Part shown: positions 7,831 through 16,673 of the stretch, one piece after another
Position numbering within the stretch: the first letter of the stretch is position 1
Layout of the letters: every line of letters starts with the position of its first letter
Assembly: GCA_934463165.1 (NCBI GenBank)
Contig: CAKSJG010000022.1
Span: 1 to 46,326 of the forward strand
Direction of reading: 5' to 3'
DNA: 46,326 nucleotides
From: an uncultured Clostridia bacterium
GTDB taxonomy: Bacteria > Bacillota > Clostridia > UMGS1810
Made by a program: the position numbers and the translations under genes
The notes under the pieces: generated by a model
Told to the model about the DNA's origin: nothing
The model's database searches: none
Seen by the model: the letters and a program-made list of their open reading frames with translations, nothing else

Positions 7831-8775
7831 ATGAACAAAATATCCATTATCGGAACCGGAACAGTAGGTTCCACAATAGCTTACACATTAACGGTTATGG
7901 GGCTTGCTTCAGAAATTGTCATGATTGACATCAACAATGAAAAAGCCCTCGGTGAAGCGCTCGACATAAGACAGGGTACTCCGTTTTGCGGAGCATGCTC
8001 AATATATGCCGGCGACTATCGCGACGCAGCTGATTCGGATATAGTTATCCTTACATCGGGTGTTGCCAGAAAGGCAGGTCAGTCAAGACTTGAGCTTGCC
8101 CAGATAAACGTAAACATCACAAAGATGATTATTCCCGAAATCACAAAGTATGCCCCGAATGCGACATACATTATCGTAAGTAATCCGGTTGATATACTTA
8201 CCTATACATTCAACAAGTTTTCCGATATTCCCGAAAGCCGCATAATCGGATCGGGAACAATTCTCGATACGGCACGTCTGCGCGCGAGACTCTCGGAATA
8301 CTATAACATTAATCAGGGCAATGTTCACGCATATGTTTTCGGTGAACACGGCGATTCGTCATTCATTCCGTGGTCTGTTGCAAATATTTCAAACATTCCG
8401 ATTATGGAGTGCCCGAAGCTTATTAAAACCCCGGGAATTGAAAACCCCGAGCTTAACCTTGAAGAGATAGAACAGTATGTTCGCAAATCGGGCGGACGCG
8501 TAATTGCGCGCAAGGGTGCAACATTCTATGCAGTGTCGGTTTCCGTCTGTCACATATGCAAATGCATATTAAGCGGAATAGACACAACAATGACCGTCTC
8601 CACAATGATGCACGGAGAGTACGGTATAGACGATGTATGCCTCAGCACTCTTAACATGATAGGTCACGACGGTGTGCGCGGCAAGGTTAACATTATGCTT
8701 ACCGATGAAGAAATCGTAAAGCTCCGTCACAGTGCAGATACTCTTAAAGAGGTTATAAGCAATCTTGATATATAA
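7831..8775 (+). CDS. L-lactate/malate dehydrogenase family protein, predicted malate dehydrogenase
   Basis: The protein has 314 residues with LDH/MDH architecture: Rossmann IGTGTVGSTIAYTL at the N-terminus, GSGTILDTARLR, and the catalytic-His motif GEHGDSSFIPWS. Overall similarity would lead many pipelines to call it L-lactate dehydrogenase. The specificity loop reads SGVARKAGQSR: Arg80 occupies the position of the LDH Gln (QKPGETR) and matches the malate dehydrogenase Arg (RKPGMSR). Changing that Gln to Arg converts LDH to MDH in the classic Bacillus work. The Thr in KGATFYA is LDH-like, so specificity is not fully settled. The gene is followed after 31 bases by fumarase and heads the operon ending in fumarate reductase, which supports oxaloacetate reduction to malate. 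AGAGGTG precedes the ATG. Confidence 0.9.
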   Translation: MNKISIIGTGTVGSTIAYTLTVMGLASEIVMIDINNEKALGEALDIRQGTPFCGACSIYAGDYRDAADSDIVILTSGVARKAGQSRLELAQINVNITKMIIPEITKYAPNATYIIVSNPVDILTYTFNKFSDIPESRIIGSGTILDTARLRARLSEYYNINQGNVHAYVFGEHGDSSFIPWSVANISNIPIMECPKLIKTPGIENPELNLEEIEQYVRKSGGRVIARKGATFYAVSVSVCHICKCILSGIDTTMTVSTMMHGEYGIDDVCLSTLNMIGHDGVRGKVNIMLTDEEIVKLRHSADTLKEVISNLDI

Positions 8776-8806
8776 CAGAAGAAACAGCAAAGAAAGGTGA
8801 ATAATT

Positions 8807-10183
8807 ATGGAATACCGTACAGAACATGATTCCATGGGTGAGGTTAAGGTTCCGTCCGACAGACTTTGGGCAGCACAGACACAGAGAAGTCACGAAAATT
8901 TTAAAATCGGTGTTGATATTGAAACAATGCCGAGAGAAATCACACATGCTTTCGGAATATTAAAAAAGGCTGCCGCGCTTGCGAATGCCGAGCTCAAACC
9001 CGAAAAGATGACATCGGAAAAGCTCAAAGCAATTTGCGCTGCATGCGATGAAGTTATCTCGGGCGAGCTTAACGGTCATTTTCCGCTTGTTGTATGGCAG
9101 ACGGGGTCGGGCACGCAGTCAAACATGAATGCAAACGAGGTTATAGCCAACCGTGCAAATCAGATTGCAGGTGAGAAAATATGTCACCCGAATGATGATA
9201 TAAACATGAGCCAGTCTTCAAACGATACTTTCCCGACTGCAATGCATATATCGGCGGTTATTGCAATAGAGGATAAGCTCCTCCCTGCAATAGAGCTTCT
9301 TGTTGAAACATTCAAGCGCCTTGAAGCTGAAAACGAAGGCATAGTAAAATCGGGCAGAACGCATCTTCAGGATGCCACACCGATAAAATTCAGTCAGGAA
9401 ATTTCGGGCTGGAGAACGAGCCTTGAAAGAGATGCCGAGCTTCTTAAAATGGCAGTTAAGCCGCTTCATGAGCTTGCTCTCGGCGGAACTGCTGTCGGAA
9501 CCGGGCTCAATGCTCCCGAGGGATTTTCGGAGCTTGTTGCCGCAAAGGCAAGCGAGCTTACCGGCAAGAGCTTTGTAACCGCGCCGAATAAGTTCCATGC
9601 TCTCACATCAAAAGACGAGCTTGTATTTGCACACGGCGCCATCAAGGCAACCGCCTGCGATATGATGAAAATAGCGAACGATGTGCGTTGGCTTGCAAGC
9701 GGTCCGCGTGACGGTCTCGGCGAAATTCACATTCCCGAAAATGAACCCGGCTCATCCATTATGCCCGGTAAGGTTAACCCGACTCAGTGTGAAGCCGTAA
9801 CTATGGTTGCAGTTCAGGTAATGGGCAATGACGCGGCTGTCGGCATTGCTGCATCACAGGGTAACTTTGAGCTTAACGTATTTATGCCCGTTGCGGCATA
9901 TAACTTCCTGCAGTCGGCAAGGCTCCTTGCAGAAGCGATTGTTTCGTTCAACAATAACTGCGCCGTAGGAATAACCGCAAACAAAGACAAAATGTATCAC
10001 AATCTTCACAACTCTCTCATGCTTGTTACCGCTCTCAATCCGTATATCGGATATGAAAATGCGGCAAAAACAGCAAAGAAAGCGTTTAAAGATAATATTT
10101 CGCTTAAAGAAGCATGTGTTGAACTCGGATTCCTCACTGCAGAAAAGTTTGACGAAGTATTTCATCCCGAACAAATGGTTTAA
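8807..10183 (+). CDS. fumC: Class II fumarate hydratase (fumarase)
   Basis: The protein has 458 residues, the normal length for the oxygen-stable homotetrameric class II fumarase interconverting malate and fumarate. Motifs are GSGTQSNMNANEVIANRA, SSNDTFPTAMHI, SGRTHLQDATP and the superfamily signature GSSIMPGKVNP. AAAGGTG precedes the ATG. It links the upstream dehydrogenase to the downstream fumarate reductase genes, forming a reductive branch from oxaloacetate to succinate. Aspartase is a close relative, but the length and the surrounding genes favour fumarase. Confidence 0.95.
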   Translation: MEYRTEHDSMGEVKVPSDRLWAAQTQRSHENFKIGVDIETMPREITHAFGILKKAAALANAELKPEKMTSEKLKAICAACDEVISGELNGHFPLVVWQTGSGTQSNMNANEVIANRANQIAGEKICHPNDDINMSQSSNDTFPTAMHISAVIAIEDKLLPAIELLVETFKRLEAENEGIVKSGRTHLQDATPIKFSQEISGWRTSLERDAELLKMAVKPLHELALGGTAVGTGLNAPEGFSELVAAKASELTGKSFVTAPNKFHALTSKDELVFAHGAIKATACDMMKIANDVRWLASGPRDGLGEIHIPENEPGSSIMPGKVNPTQCEAVTMVAVQVMGNDAAVGIAASQGNFELNVFMPVAAYNFLQSARLLAEAIVSFNNNCAVGITANKDKMYHNLHNSLMLVTALNPYIGYENAAKTAKKAFKDNISLKEACVELGFLTAEKFDEVFHPEQMV

Positions 10184-10207
10184 TACCGAAAGTATTGGAG
10201 GTAAACA

Positions 10208-11011
10208 ATGAAAGTCAGTTATTTTCCCGGCTGTACCCTCCGTACAAAGGCAAAGGATCTTGATACGTATGCACGCAAAAGCGCTGAGGCTCTCGGCGTG
10301 GAAATGTGCGAAATCAAAGATTGGCAATGCTGCGGCGGTGTGTATGTGGGCGCAAAAGATGAAATTGCCTCAAAGCTCCCGTCCGTACGTGCTCTCATCA
10401 GTGCAAGAGATGAGGGTATGCCTTTGGTTACGGTATGTTCAGCCTGTCATAATGTAATAAAGCAAACGAACAACGAAATGTTAAACGATAAAGATTTTGC
10501 CGATAAGGTTAATCTTTATATGTCACAGGATAAAACAAAGGTTGAACCGTATTACGGTGAAACCGAAATATATCACTATCTTGAGCTTCTTCGCGATGTT
10601 GTCGGCTTCGATAATATCAAAGCGGCGGTTAAAAATCCGCTTAAGGGCAAAAAGATTGCGGCATATTACGGATGCCTGCTTCTTCGCCCCGGTAAGGTTA
10701 TGAAGTTTGACGATGTTGAAAATCCGCAGATTATGGAAGACTTCATAAAAGCAATAGGCGCGCAGCCGGTTATCTATTCAGAAAGAAACGAATGCTGCGG
10801 CGGGTATGTGGCTCTTGAAGACGCGGAGTCCGCAAAGAAAAAATCAAATGCCGTAACCGAGAGTGCAGCTTCTCACGGAGCGGATATGATAGTTACCGCA
10901 TGTCCTTTGTGTAAATATAACCTGATTAAAAACGGCAGTGAAATTCCCGTTATATACTTTACGGAGCTTCTTGCGGAGGCTCTCGGTGTAAAGGAGGATA
11001 TCGATGCTTAG
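10208..11011 (+). CDS. hdrB: Heterodisulfide reductase-like subunit B
   Basis: The protein has 267 residues with two complete CCG domains: C9 (FPGCT), WQCCGG and CSACH in the first, YYGCLL, NECCGG and CPLCK in the second. In HdrB these ligate two noncubane [4Fe-4S] clusters that reduce a disulfide or equivalent. Both sets are intact. It follows fumC by 24 bases and overlaps hdrC by 8. Methanogen HdrB reduces CoM-S-S-CoB; bacteria lack that substrate, so the physiological acceptor is unknown. Methanogen thiol:fumarate reductase TfrB contains an HdrB-like domain fused to an FrdB-like one, making a link with the downstream fumarate reductase genes plausible. Confidence 0.93.
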   Translation: MKVSYFPGCTLRTKAKDLDTYARKSAEALGVEMCEIKDWQCCGGVYVGAKDEIASKLPSVRALISARDEGMPLVTVCSACHNVIKQTNNEMLNDKDFADKVNLYMSQDKTKVEPYYGETEIYHYLELLRDVVGFDNIKAAVKNPLKGKKIAAYYGCLLLRPGKVMKFDDVENPQIMEDFIKAIGAQPVIYSERNECCGGYVALEDAESAKKKSNAVTESAASHGADMIVTACPLCKYNLIKNGSEIPVIYFTELLAEALGVKEDIDA

Positions 11012-11396
11012 TAAAAACGAACTGAAAAAAGAACAGATTCTCCGCATGAGCGGTGTTAACCCGCGCAAATGCATGAGATGCGGAAAATGCAGCGGAACAT
11101 GTCCTTCATATGATGAAATGGAATATCATCCGCACGAATTTGTATATATGGTTGAAAACGGCGACATCGAAACTCTGGCAAAATCACAGTCGATATATAA
11201 ATGTCTTTCGTGTTTTGCATGCGTTGACCGCTGCCCTCGCGGCGTTGAGCCGGCAAAGCTTGTTGAAGCTTTAAGGCAGAGCGTAATCCGTGAAAAAGGC
11301 GCAAACCATATGACAGCAAACGATATACCCGATCTGCTCGATGATGAAATTCCTCAGCAGGCAATAATGAGCGCATTGCGCAAATATTCCAAATAA
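11004..11396 (+). CDS. hdrC: Heterodisulfide reductase-like subunit C
   Basis: The protein has 130 residues and two ferredoxin-type [4Fe-4S] motifs, CMRCGKCSGTCP (about residues 24-35) and CLSCFACVDRCPRG (about 69-82), as in HdrC, which wires HdrA to HdrB. The ATG at 11004 is eight bases inside the end of hdrB and is preceded by AAAGGAGG, indicating translational coupling. The gap to hdrA is 18 bases with a good ribosome binding site. Confidence 0.93.
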   Translation: MLSKNELKKEQILRMSGVNPRKCMRCGKCSGTCPSYDEMEYHPHEFVYMVENGDIETLAKSQSIYKCLSCFACVDRCPRGVEPAKLVEALRQSVIREKGANHMTANDIPDLLDDEIPQQAIMSALRKYSK

Positions 11397-11414
11397 GAAA
11401 GGAGAAACAAAACC

Positions 11415-13409
11415 ATGCAAAGAATAGGAGTTTTTGTCTGTCATTGCGGTACCAACATAGCCGCTACGGTGGATGTAAAAACCGTTGCCGAAACACTTAA
11501 AAGCGAACCGGGTGTTGTTTTCTCCACCGATTATCAATACATGTGTTCTCAGGCAGGTCAGAATATGATCATAGACGCCGTTAAAGAACATAACCTCACC
11601 GGTATTGTAATATGCTCATGTTCACCGCGTATGCATGAGGCAACCTTCCGTAAGACGGCAGCCGCAGCAGGGCTTAATCCGTACATGGTGGAAATAGCAA
11701 ATGTCCGTGAGCAGTGTTCATGGGTACACAAGGATATCCCGGTAGGAACTGAAAAAGCAATCATCCTCGGTAAGGCGGCAGTTGCAAAAGTTAATCTCAA
11801 CACTCCGCTCACTCCCGGAGAAAGCCCCGTTACCAAGAGAGCTCTCGTAATAGGCGGAGGAATAGCCGGAATACAGACCGCTCTCGATATTGCAGACGCC
11901 GGATTCCCGGTTGATATTGTGGAAAAGAAGCCTACGATCGGCGGAAAAATGGCACAGCTCGATAAAACATTTCCGACTCTTGACTGCGCGGCGTGTATAC
12001 TTACACCTAAAATGGTTGATGTTGCACAGAATGATAAAATCAGAATATTCTCATATTCCGAGGTGACGGAGGTCAGCGGATTTGTCGGTAATTTTGAGGT
12101 AACGGTCAAGAAAAAAGCAAGATATGTAGATGAAGATAAATGTACGGGCTGCGGTCTTTGCACCGAAAAATGCCCGATGAAAAAGGTTCCGAACGAGTTC
12201 AACCTCGGCATGGATAACAGAAGCGCTATCTACATTCCGTTTGCACAGGCTGTTCCAAAGGTTGCAACAATCGATCCTAACCACTGTATGAAGCTTAAAA
12301 CAGGAAAGTGCGGCGTATGCTCAAAGATATGCGGCGCAGGCGCAATAGATTATACGGCTAAGGATGAATATATAACCGAAAAGTACGGCGCTATAGTTGT
12401 TGCAACGGGATTCAATCCGATATCAATGGATAAGTTTGACGAATTTGCTTATTCACAGTCGAAAGACGTTATAACCTCGCTTGAGCTTGAACGTCTTATG
12501 AATGCCGCAGGCCCTACGGGAGGAACGCTTCTCCGTCCGTCCGACGGTGAGCACCCCCACACAATAGTCTTTGTTCAGTGTGTTGGCTCGCGTTGCGAAG
12601 CCTGTGCCGAAAAGGGCAAGGAATATTGTTCAAAAATCTGCTGTATGTACACGGCTAAGCATGCAATGCTTATTCGTGATAAATATCCCGATACGGAGGT
12701 TTATGTATTCTATATAGATGTCCGTACACCGGGTAAAAACTTCGATGAATTTTACCGCCGTGCCGTAGAAGAATACGGTGTTCACTATATAAAAGGTATG
12801 GTAGGTAAGGTATCGGAGCAAAACGGCAAGCTTAAGGTACGTGCGTCCGATCTTATATACGGCAAGCAGCTTAATATTGACGCAGATCTCGTTGTTCTTG
12901 CAGCTGCAATAGAACCGGACAAATCAGCAAGACCTCTTGCTACAATGCTTACTGCAAGTATGGATACCAACGACTTCTTCACAGAGGCTCACCCGAAGCT
13001 TCGTCCTGTTGAAAGTCCGACAGCCGGAGTATTCCTTTCAGGTGCGTGTCAGGGTCCGAAAGACATCCCCGAGACTGTTTCACAGGCAGGGGCTGCCGCA
13101 TCAAAGGTTATCGGTCTTCTTTGTAAGGATAAACTCACGGGTAACCCGTGTGTTGCACATTCTGATGAACTCATGTGCAACGGCTGCTCAACATGTGAAA
13201 AGGTTTGCCCGTACGGAGCTATAACATATGAAGATAAAGAATTCAGAATGCCCGACAGAACCACAAAGATTCGCCGCGTTGTGGTTGTAAACGAAGCAGT
13301 ATGTCAGGGATGCGGCGCATGTACGGTTGCGTGCATGTCCGGAGCTATGGATCTTAAAGGATTCATGAGCAAACAAATCATGGCGGAGGTGGATGCAATA
13401 TGCAAGTAA
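11415..13409 (+). CDS. hdrA: Heterodisulfide reductase-like subunit A (FAD, multiple [4Fe-4S])
   Basis: The protein has 664 residues. It contains the N-terminal HdrA segment IGVFVCHCGTNIA, a FAD Rossmann motif GGGIAG (residues 147-152), the HdrA-type LDCAACILTPKM, and ferredoxin motifs CTGCGLCTEKCP (from C243), CNGCSTCEKVCP (from C588) and CQGCGACTVACMSG (from C630). HdrA is the flavin-based electron bifurcation subunit in HdrABC complexes. It is a single full-length chain here, not split or fused to its partner, and no selenocysteine is needed. It overlaps the MvhD/FlxD-like gene by 10 bases. Bifurcation in this complex is inferred from family; the high-potential acceptor is suggested by the fumarate reductase genes in the same operon. 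Confidence 0.95.
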   Translation: MQRIGVFVCHCGTNIAATVDVKTVAETLKSEPGVVFSTDYQYMCSQAGQNMIIDAVKEHNLTGIVICSCSPRMHEATFRKTAAAAGLNPYMVEIANVREQCSWVHKDIPVGTEKAIILGKAAVAKVNLNTPLTPGESPVTKRALVIGGGIAGIQTALDIADAGFPVDIVEKKPTIGGKMAQLDKTFPTLDCAACILTPKMVDVAQNDKIRIFSYSEVTEVSGFVGNFEVTVKKKARYVDEDKCTGCGLCTEKCPMKKVPNEFNLGMDNRSAIYIPFAQAVPKVATIDPNHCMKLKTGKCGVCSKICGAGAIDYTAKDEYITEKYGAIVVATGFNPISMDKFDEFAYSQSKDVITSLELERLMNAAGPTGGTLLRPSDGEHPHTIVFVQCVGSRCEACAEKGKEYCSKICCMYTAKHAMLIRDKYPDTEVYVFYIDVRTPGKNFDEFYRRAVEEYGVHYIKGMVGKVSEQNGKLKVRASDLIYGKQLNIDADLVVLAAAIEPDKSARPLATMLTASMDTNDFFTEAHPKLRPVESPTAGVFLSGACQGPKDIPETVSQAGAAASKVIGLLCKDKLTGNPCVAHSDELMCNGCSTCEKVCPYGAITYEDKEFRMPDRTTKIRRVVVVNEAVCQGCGACTVACMSGAMDLKGFMSKQIMAEVDAICK

Positions 13410-13834
13410 ACGAATATAAGCCGCTTATAGTGGCATTTTGCTGTAACTGGTGTTCGTATGCCGGCGCCGATCTTGCCGGAAACAACAGACTTAACTATCC
13501 GGCGGACGTAAAAATCATCCGTGTTCCGTGTTCGTGCAGAGTAAACCCGATGTTTATTCTCCGCGCATTCCAGCGCGGTGCGGACGGCGTTATCATATGC
13601 GGATGTCACCCCGGTGACTGTCACTACACTTCCGGTAACTATTACACACGCAGACGTATGGCGCTTTTGTTCTCCATGCTTGATTATCTCGGAATCGAAA
13701 GAGACCGTACGCGTGTTGAATGGGTCAGCGCGGCAGAGGGCGCAAAGTTTGCCGCTACAATGAATGATTTTGCCGAAAAAGTTGCTTCTCTCGGTGAAAA
13801 CAAAAGATTGGAGGATTTGCGATGCAAGAAATAA
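13400..13834 (+). CDS. MvhD/FlxD-like hydrogenase iron-sulfur subunit
   Basis: The 144-residue protein of the FlpD/MvhD family carries CCNWCSYAGAD, PCSCRVN and CGCHPGDCHY, the Cys set binding a [2Fe-2S] cluster. In MvhADG-HdrABC and FlxABCD-HdrABC complexes this subunit passes electrons from the electron-donor module to HdrA. GGAGGTGG precedes the ATG inside the end of hdrA (10-base overlap), and its own end overlaps the next gene by 13. The absence of [NiFe]-hydrogenase subunits nearby and the presence of FlxA-C-like genes identify it as FlxD rather than MvhD. Confidence 0.9.
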   Translation: MQVNEYKPLIVAFCCNWCSYAGADLAGNNRLNYPADVKIIRVPCSCRVNPMFILRAFQRGADGVIICGCHPGDCHYTSGNYYTRRRMALLFSMLDYLGIERDRTRVEWVSAAEGAKFAATMNDFAEKVASLGENKRLEDLRCKK

Positions 13835-14814
13835 AACGCGAAATTCTCGCAAAAAAGGCTCTTGAACTTCTCAAAAACGGCACCGTGGACCGTATCCTCG
13901 GATGGAAAAGCGGCGAGTTTGATTATGACGTGACTCCGGCTGTATTTACCGATGCCGATGATTTTGAAAAATATTTTGTGTGGGGCGATTTTTGCGGTGC
14001 AAACTTTTCAAAGTATCTTATAAAGGAAACTGCGAAAACCGAAACAAAGGTTTTGGCATTTCTCAAACCGTGCGATACCTACAGCTTCAATCAGCTTCTT
14101 ACGGAGCACCGCTTTGACCGTGAAAAGGTGTATGCACTCGGTGTACCGTGCAGCGGTATGATAGATATAAACTTAATTAAAAATAAAGCGGACAGCGTGG
14201 TATCGGTTGATGACTCCGGCGAAAAAATAAAGGTTGAAACTCTTTATGACGGAATCTTAACCTTTGATAAAGCCGATGTTCTTCCGAACAGATGCGTAAA
14301 CTGCAAATCCAAAAAACACGTTGCATACGATGAACTTTTGGGTAATGACGGCGAGGTTTTGGACAGCGCAAGATTCGATGAAGTTGAGAAAATAGAAAAA
14401 ATGACTCCCGATGAAAGATTTGCTTTCTGGCAGGGAGAGCTTTCAAGGTGTATCAGATGTAATGCCTGCCGTGACGTATGTCCCGCATGTACATGCGAAA
14501 AGTGCGTTTTTGACAACCCCAACTCCGGTGTTGAAAACAAGGCTGCGTCCAACTCCTTTGAGGATCAGATGTTTCATATAATCCGCGCGTTTCACGTTGC
14601 CGGCAGATGCAGCGACTGCGGCGAATGCTCAAGAGTATGTCCGCAGCATATTCCGCTTCATTTGCTTAACCGTAAATTCATAAAAGATATCGATTCGTTT
14701 TACGGTGAATATCAGGCAGGAGCCGAGGTTGGCTCAAGAGCGCCGATTGTTGACTATACAACCGAAGATGTTGAACCCGGTGACGCGGTAGAAAGGGGCG
14801 GTGACGATGCGTAA
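13822..14814 (+). CDS. FlxC-like 4Fe-4S electron-transfer subunit
   Basis: The protein has 330 residues. The N-terminal half resembles FrhB/FdhB-type proteins (VLAFLKPCDTYSFNQLL, LGVPCSGMIDI, PNRCVNCKSKK), and the C-terminal half carries CIRCNACRDVCPACTCEKC and CSDCGECSRVCPQH, enough for two [4Fe-4S] clusters. Equivalent genes accompany FlxA and FlxD in FlxABCD-HdrABC clusters of anaerobes; the letter C is assigned by gene order and is tentative. It starts 13 bases inside the previous gene behind GGAGG and is translationally coupled on both sides. Its job is inferred to be electron relay between the NAD(P)H-oxidising FlxA and HdrA. Confidence 0.82.
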   Translation: MQEIKREILAKKALELLKNGTVDRILGWKSGEFDYDVTPAVFTDADDFEKYFVWGDFCGANFSKYLIKETAKTETKVLAFLKPCDTYSFNQLLTEHRFDREKVYALGVPCSGMIDINLIKNKADSVVSVDDSGEKIKVETLYDGILTFDKADVLPNRCVNCKSKKHVAYDELLGNDGEVLDSARFDEVEKIEKMTPDERFAFWQGELSRCIRCNACRDVCPACTCEKCVFDNPNSGVENKAASNSFEDQMFHIIRAFHVAGRCSDCGECSRVCPQHIPLHLLNRKFIKDIDSFYGEYQAGAEVGSRAPIVDYTTEDVEPGDAVERGGDDA

Positions 14815-15832
14815 AATTTCTATTGATAAATTAAACGATCTTTTTGCACTTGTATCATCGTCGGAAACACTCTATATACCCGTTGATACCGAGTCCGGTG
14901 CAAAGTATGAAAAATGGGAAGACGGCAAAAAGCTTTCCGATGCACTCAATACCGTAAGAAGCGCAAAAGACTTCTTCTTTCCTCAAACGGAAAACCTTAT
15001 GGATTTTAAGGTAGAGGGCAAAAACATTGAAATAATAGACACAAGAAGCGAATGTGAGGATTTTGTTATTTTCGGAGTCCGTGCATGTGATGTTAAGAGC
15101 TTTGAAGTTCTTGACCGTGTATTTTTGGCGGAACCCGTTGATTCTTACTATAAAAACCGCCGCGACCATGCAACGATAGTTTCAATGGCATGCAATAAGC
15201 CGGTTGAAATATGCTTCTGCAAAACCTTCGGCATAGACGCATCCGAACCCGAGGGCGATGTTGTCTGTTACAAAACAGATGACGCAATCCTCTTTGACGC
15301 AAAGACGGAAAAGGGCGAAAAGTTCCTCGAAGCCGTAAAGAGCATAACCGAAGACGCGGCGCAAACTGCTGCAGATGAGCAAAAAGAGCTTATCCGCGAG
15401 AGACTCTCTAAGCTTCCGCTTGCAGAGCTTGACGCTTCCGCATTCGGCTCGGGCAAAACAAAAGAATTCTTTGACGCACCCGAATGGGGTGAGCTTTCGG
15501 AATCTTGCCTCGGCTGCGGCACATGCACCTTTGTCTGCCCGACATGCCAATGCTATGATATAAAGGACTTTAATACCGGTCACGGCGTTAAGAGATTCCG
15601 CTGCTGGGATTCATGCATGTATTCCGACTTCACAAAGATGTCTGCAGGTCAGCCGAGACTTACTCAGCTTGAAAGATTCCGCCAGAGATTCATGCATAAG
15701 CTTGTGTATTATCCCACAAACAATGACGGACTTTTCTCATGTGTAGGCTGCGGAAGATGTATGGCAAAATGTCCGATTCAGATGAATATTGTTAAAGTAA
15801 TGAAAAAGTTGGGAGGACGTGCAAATGATTGA
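14807..15832 (+). CDS. FlxB-like 4Fe-4S dicluster protein (AsrA/HydB-like)
   Basis: The protein has 341 residues from the ATG at 14807; a GTG two codons earlier is possible but lies against the ribosome binding site (AGGGGCGGTG). It resembles anaerobic sulfite reductase subunit A and sulfhydrogenase beta subunits: an N-terminal domain with FVIFGVRACDVKSFEVL, then CLGCGTCTFVCPTCQCYD and CVGCGRCMAKCPIQMN for two [4Fe-4S] clusters. Proteins of this type pair with an AsrB/HydG-like NAD(P)H-FAD subunit, which is exactly the next gene. The eight-base overlaps on both sides fit a stable complex. Naming as FlxB follows gene order. Confidence 0.85.
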   Translation: MRKISIDKLNDLFALVSSSETLYIPVDTESGAKYEKWEDGKKLSDALNTVRSAKDFFFPQTENLMDFKVEGKNIEIIDTRSECEDFVIFGVRACDVKSFEVLDRVFLAEPVDSYYKNRRDHATIVSMACNKPVEICFCKTFGIDASEPEGDVVCYKTDDAILFDAKTEKGEKFLEAVKSITEDAAQTAADEQKELIRERLSKLPLAELDASAFGSGKTKEFFDAPEWGELSESCLGCGTCTFVCPTCQCYDIKDFNTGHGVKRFRCWDSCMYSDFTKMSAGQPRLTQLERFRQRFMHKLVYYPTNNDGLFSCVGCGRCMAKCPIQMNIVKVMKKLGGRAND

Positions 15833-16658
15833 TATGAAAGAACCTCTTATTCCGGTAGTCGGGGTTGTAACGGATATCCGCATAGACACTCCCGATGTAA
15901 AGACCTTCCGTGTGGTAACACCCGACGGCAAAAAGGCATTTGAACATAAGCCCGGTCAGTGCGCTATGCTTTCAATTCCGGGCGTCGGCGAGGCAATGTT
16001 CTCCATAACTTCGTCTCCGACAAATGAAGAATTTATGGAATTTTCCATTAAGAAATGCGGCTGTGTTACAGAGTGGCTTCACTCAATGGAGGTAGGTCAG
16101 CAGATTACAATCCGCGGGCCTTACGGCAACGCATTCCCGGTAGATACCGAATTTGCCGGACACGACATGCTCTTTATTGCCGGCGGTATCGGTCTTGCTC
16201 CGCTTCGTTCGGTTATAAATTACTGCCGCCACTATCGCGACAGATACGGTAAAATCGATATAGTTTACGGTTCGCGCAGCATGCAGGATCTTGTGGATTA
16301 TAAAGAAATTATTGACGAGTGGGCAAACGATGAGGGTGTAAACGTTCACCTCACAATTGACCGCGAACAGCCCGAATGGGACGGTCATGTCGGATTTGTT
16401 CCGAATTACGTAAAAGAACTCGGATTCTCAACGGATAAGACCGCAATCCTCTGCGGCCCTCCGATAATGATAAAATTTACTCTTGCCGGACTTCAGGAGC
16501 TCGGATTTGACAAAACCCAGGTTTACACCACAATGGAGCTTCGCATGAAATGCGGCATAGGTAAATGCGGAAGATGCAACATAGGTTCAAAATATGTCTG
16601 CAAAGACGGACCTGTATTCCGCTGTGACGAAATTGACGAGCTTCCGGATGAATATTGA
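15825..16658 (+). CDS. FlxA-like FAD/NAD(P)H-binding subunit
   Basis: The 277-residue ferredoxin-NADP reductase-type protein (AsrB/HydG/PyrK relatives) has an FAD-binding barrel with FSITSSP and a NAD(P)-binding half starting IAGGIGLAPLRSVI (about residue 110). A C-terminal loop, CGIGKCGRCNIGSKYVCKDGPVF, supplies four Cys for a [2Fe-2S] cluster. The ATG at 15825 is preferred because GGGAGG ends eight bases before it; a GTG at 15819 is inside that spacing. This is the predicted entry point for NADH or NADPH electrons into the Flx-Hdr complex. No acidic/basic selectivity residue distinguishing NADH from NADPH could be assigned by eye. Confidence 0.88.
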   Translation: MIDMKEPLIPVVGVVTDIRIDTPDVKTFRVVTPDGKKAFEHKPGQCAMLSIPGVGEAMFSITSSPTNEEFMEFSIKKCGCVTEWLHSMEVGQQITIRGPYGNAFPVDTEFAGHDMLFIAGGIGLAPLRSVINYCRHYRDRYGKIDIVYGSRSMQDLVDYKEIIDEWANDEGVNVHLTIDREQPEWDGHVGFVPNYVKELGFSTDKTAILCGPPIMIKFTLAGLQELGFDKTQVYTTMELRMKCGIGKCGRCNIGSKYVCKDGPVFRCDEIDELPDEY

Positions 16659-16673
16659 TAAGGAGAGTTGAAT

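Noticed and set aside
11558..12211. 217-codon open frame on the minus strand within hdrA
   Set aside because: Antisense to an intact hdrA with conserved motifs; no ribosome binding site and no recognisable domain.
13400..16658. [NiFe]-hydrogenase or formate dehydrogenase partner of HdrABC
   Set aside because: MvhD-like gene is present, but no large/small hydrogenase subunits or molybdopterin enzyme lie in the operon; the neighbours are Flx-type NAD(P)H subunits.
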